A DNA stretch of 64,000 nucleotides, taken from contig NZ_JAHTBL010000007.1 in assembly GCF_020177595.1 (NCBI RefSeq), forward strand, positions 141,877 through 205,876, in the 5' to 3' direction. Shown piece after piece: positions 62,195-64,000 of this stretch. This stretch comes from Cognatishimia sp. MH4019 (lineage in GTDB: Bacteria; Pseudomonadota; Alphaproteobacteria; Rhodobacterales; Rhodobacteraceae). Positions within the stretch are counted from its first letter, which is position 1, and each line of letters starts with the position of its first letter. The notes below the pieces were generated by a model. The model saw only the letters and a program-made list of their open reading frames with translations, did not search any database and was not told the DNA's origin. The translations under genes and the position numbers were made by a program.

Positions 62195-62884
62195 TTACAC
62201 GGGCTGCTGCGTGATCCGCGAGGCGAGCAATGCGGCACAGGCCCTGTAGATGTCCGGGCCGGGGTGGAAGCCGTCGGGCGCCATGAGGCTTGTGTCCATG
62301 GGCATATCGAAAGGGACGTGGGCGTCGGAGAAAGCGCGTCGCAGGGCGTGGTCGAGCCGGGTCGCGTGACGCCCCAGAAGGCTGCGCAGCGGGCGCGACA
62401 GCAAGGGGAAATGACCGACGGGCGGCACGGCGCTGAAGAGGACGCGAGGGACGTGCCATTGGGTGTTCAGCAGCGAAAGCAGCGCGCTTTGGTTGGCGAT
62501 GAAACGGTCGACAGGGACGAGGCGGGTGGTGTCATTGACCCCGTGGATGAGGACGGCGATGTCGGCCTTTACAGGGGCGTAGCCGCGCAGATGGGCGAGG
62601 GTGGACGCGGTCGTCGCGCCGGTCTTGGCGATCAAGTGCCAGTCGACGGTGTAGGACGCGGCGAGGCGCTGGACGAGCTGACCTGCGAGGGCCTGATCCT
62701 GCGTGCTGGCACCGACACCGGCGGCAGAGCTGTCGCCGATGATGAGGAGCCGGAGCAGGGGGCCTGTGCCGGTCAGACCAGAGCGGGGGCCTGCGGCTTC
62801 GGGCAGGCGTTGGGCGCGGGCGATGACCCACGCGGCTTGGGGAAGCAGGATCGGAGAAAGAAGGGCGGCGGCCCAGCGGCTCAC
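62195..62884 (-). CDS. SGNH/GDSL-type hydrolase
   Basis: This 229-residue protein has the SGNH motifs: nucleophile Ser52 in IIGDSSAAGVG, Asn in HGVNDTTR, and the Asp-His dyad in DGFHPGPD. An N-terminal helix may anchor it in the membrane or act as an uncleaved signal. It should hydrolyse an ester such as acyl or acetyl groups. Its start overlaps DUF6324 by 4 bases. Confidence 0.87.
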   Translation of the reverse strand: MSRWAAALLSPILLPQAAWVIARAQRLPEAAGPRSGLTGTGPLLRLLIIGDSSAAGVGASTQDQALAGQLVQRLAASYTVDWHLIAKTGATTASTLAHLRGYAPVKADIAVLIHGVNDTTRLVPVDRFIANQSALLSLLNTQWHVPRVLFSAVPPVGHFPLLSRPLRSLLGRHATRLDHALRRAFSDAHVPFDMPMDTSLMAPDGFHPGPDIYRACAALLASRITQQPV

Positions 62885-63072
62885 CGTTTGACAGCCTCGG
62901 CGGCTTTGGCGGCGGCAAGGAGTTCTTCGGCGATGTCGCGGGCCTCGTCGGGGTCAAAATCCATGGGGATTTCGATGCCGCCTGTGGCTTCGATATAAAG
63001 GCGCACCATGCCCTTGTCGGTCGGGCCGATTTGCAGATTTGCCTCGATGTCGCGTTCGGTGTCGATGCCCAT
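62881..63072 (-). CDS. DUF6324 family protein
   Basis: This 63-residue acidic protein (IGPTDKGMVRLYIEATGGIEIPMDFDPDEARDIAEELL) belongs to a small Rhodobacterales family of unknown function. It lies directly upstream of the SGNH gene, overlapping its start, so the pair is co-transcribed. Confidence 0.82.
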   Translation of the reverse strand: MGIDTERDIEANLQIGPTDKGMVRLYIEATGGIEIPMDFDPDEARDIAEELLAAAKAAEAVKR

Positions 63073-63143
63073 GGGTGCCTCCGTTGATGCGGAGCCGGGA
63101 TAGGCGATTGCGGGGGCAGGCGCAAGATGGGTAGGCTGAGCGT

Positions 63144-63623
63144 ATGAGTGTCGAGATACGCCCCTTTACACCTGAGGATGCCGATTGGCTGACGCGCCAG
63201 CACGGGGTGCTTTATGCGCGTGACGAGGGGTTTGATGAGACCCTCGAGCCGCTAGTGGCGCAGATCTTGGCCGGTTTCGTTGCGAAACATGACCCGAATT
63301 GCGAGCGGGGATGGATTGCGTGGGAGGGGGAGACGCGATTGGGCAGCATTTTTTGCGTCCGGCTGGATGCTGAGGCGGCCAAGCTGCGGTTGTTCCTGCT
63401 GGTGCCTGAGGCGCGCGGTTCCGGGCTGGGGCGGCGGTTGCTGGAGACCTGCATGGGGTTCGCGCGCGAGGCCGGATGTGCGCGGATGCAGCTTTGGACC
63501 CATGCGGAACATGAGGCGGCCTGCGCGCTTTGTGCGCGCAACGGGTTCAGGCGCGTGAGCCGCATTCCGGTGCACAGTTTCGGGCGGGATCTGACCGAAG
63601 AACAATGGGAAATTGATCTGTGA
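63144..63623 (+). CDS. GNAT-family N-acetyltransferase
   Basis: This 159-residue protein has the acetyl-CoA site pattern LVPEARGSGLGRRLLETCMGFAREAGC near residue 90 and a C-terminal beta region (ALCARNGFRRVSRIPV). It transfers acetyl from acetyl-CoA to an unknown amine. It is divergent from DUF6324. Confidence 0.87.
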   Translation: MSVEIRPFTPEDADWLTRQHGVLYARDEGFDETLEPLVAQILAGFVAKHDPNCERGWIAWEGETRLGSIFCVRLDAEAAKLRLFLLVPEARGSGLGRRLLETCMGFAREAGCARMQLWTHAEHEAACALCARNGFRRVSRIPVHSFGRDLTEEQWEIDL

Positions 63624-64000
63624 GCGCAGGGGTGGTTTCGCATGCGAAACCGGGTTCTTGAGACGCCTGCATTGATTTCAAACACAAGCTTTTTCTGAGA
63701 GTGAACATAATACGTTCGAGCGGTAAGGCTTTGAAATATTAAGGTTTCGAGGATTTACGCTGGTTGCATAGCTGCGGGTTTGGAGTTTGTTCGGGTCAGA
63801 AAGCGCCTTTGCGGCAAGTCTGTCGCGGTGGAGGAAGCCTGATCCCCGACCAGGTGCGTCGAATGGCGGGTTTGAGCCGATTTTGTTGAAAAACTCTTCT
63901 TTTCTGACGCTTTGGTTTGCGTCATCGCGTTAATTTACTGGGATGTCCGAAGTAGGACCGCGCTCTTACTCAAAGGCTGGGTCCATCGGCTTGAGCTTTG
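63624..64000. other. 377-base window end without a recognised gene
   Basis: It begins with a palindrome at 63634. Beyond that I see no frame with family character. The rest may be promoter or leader for a gene beyond the window. Confidence 0.5.
63634..63651. repeat. 18-base perfect palindrome after the GNAT gene
   Basis: GGTTTCGCATGCGAAACC is fully self-complementary. It begins 11 bases after the acetyltransferase stop and resembles the palindromes at 54635. It may act as a terminator stem or 3'-end repeat. Confidence 0.55.

Overview
The window looks like chromosomal core and near-core sequence from a marine alphaproteobacterium of the order Rhodobacterales, most likely the Roseobacter group. 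No rRNA or taxonomic marker was searched. The inference rests on high GC, the hom-glpX-recJ order, families common in Rhodobacterales (DUF3572, DUF6356, DUF6324, MmcB), an alphaproteobacterial SOS box (GTTC-N7-GTTC), a four-subunit sarcosine oxidase, an MttB-family methyltransferase and a SoeABC-type sulfite dehydrogenase. I see no prophage, insertion sequence, CRISPR array or rRNA operon. There is one tRNA, tRNA-Glu(UUC).

Layout. Positions 1-6600 hold two EamA transporters, an SLC13-type permease, an XRE regulator divergent from a DUF2061/fatty-acid-desaturase pair, a Nudix hydrolase and a DUF983 protein. Positions 6.7-8.7 kb hold an EF-hand protein, an ECF sigma factor, a membrane protein and a periplasmic metal-sensor-like protein. 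Positions 8.7-17 kb hold a PleD-like diguanylate cyclase, DUF3572, a HAD phosphatase, a non-pyrrolysine MttB homologue, an ArsR/permease pair with a near-perfect operator, an Lrp regulator and a DUF4153 membrane protein. Positions 17-21.6 kb hold an H-NOX-like protein coupled to an HNOBA-GGDEF cyclase, then copA-cueR behind a textbook CueR promoter. Positions 21.6-28.5 kb hold tRNA-Glu, recJ-glpX-hom, a lipoprotein, a TetR regulator and a pirin.

Positions 28.5-31.4 kb are three overlapping Tad-type pseudopilin/VWA genes. Positions 31.7-38.4 kb are a glutamate dehydrogenase and the sarcosine oxidase operon soxBDAG. Positions 38.4-42.6 kb are dnaG and rpoD. Positions 42.6-54.6 kb are a secreted protein, an SDR, YjbQ, then nrdR-ribD and ribE-hyp-ribBX-ribH-nusB, with three opposite-strand capsule genes (KpsC, exporter, KpsS) lying between the two rib blocks. 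Positions 54.6-55.3 kb are noncoding and rich in hairpins. Positions 55.3-59.8 kb are the SoeABC operon with a hidden 47-codon membrane-protein gene overlapped at both ends. Positions 59.9-64 kb hold a 5'-nucleotidase-like protein, SOS-controlled mmcB, an SGNH hydrolase, DUF6324 and a GNAT acetyltransferase.

The metabolic theme is use of methylated amines and organosulfur compounds: sarcosine oxidase, MttB, glutamate dehydrogenase and sulfite oxidation. The strongest leads are four. The H-NOX-like protein has apparently lost its heme ligand but is still fused by overlap to a cyclase. The SoeABC operon contains an unlisted microprotein. A co-oriented GTATTT element recurs behind five transcription units. 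The region upstream of soeA is highly structured and noncoding.
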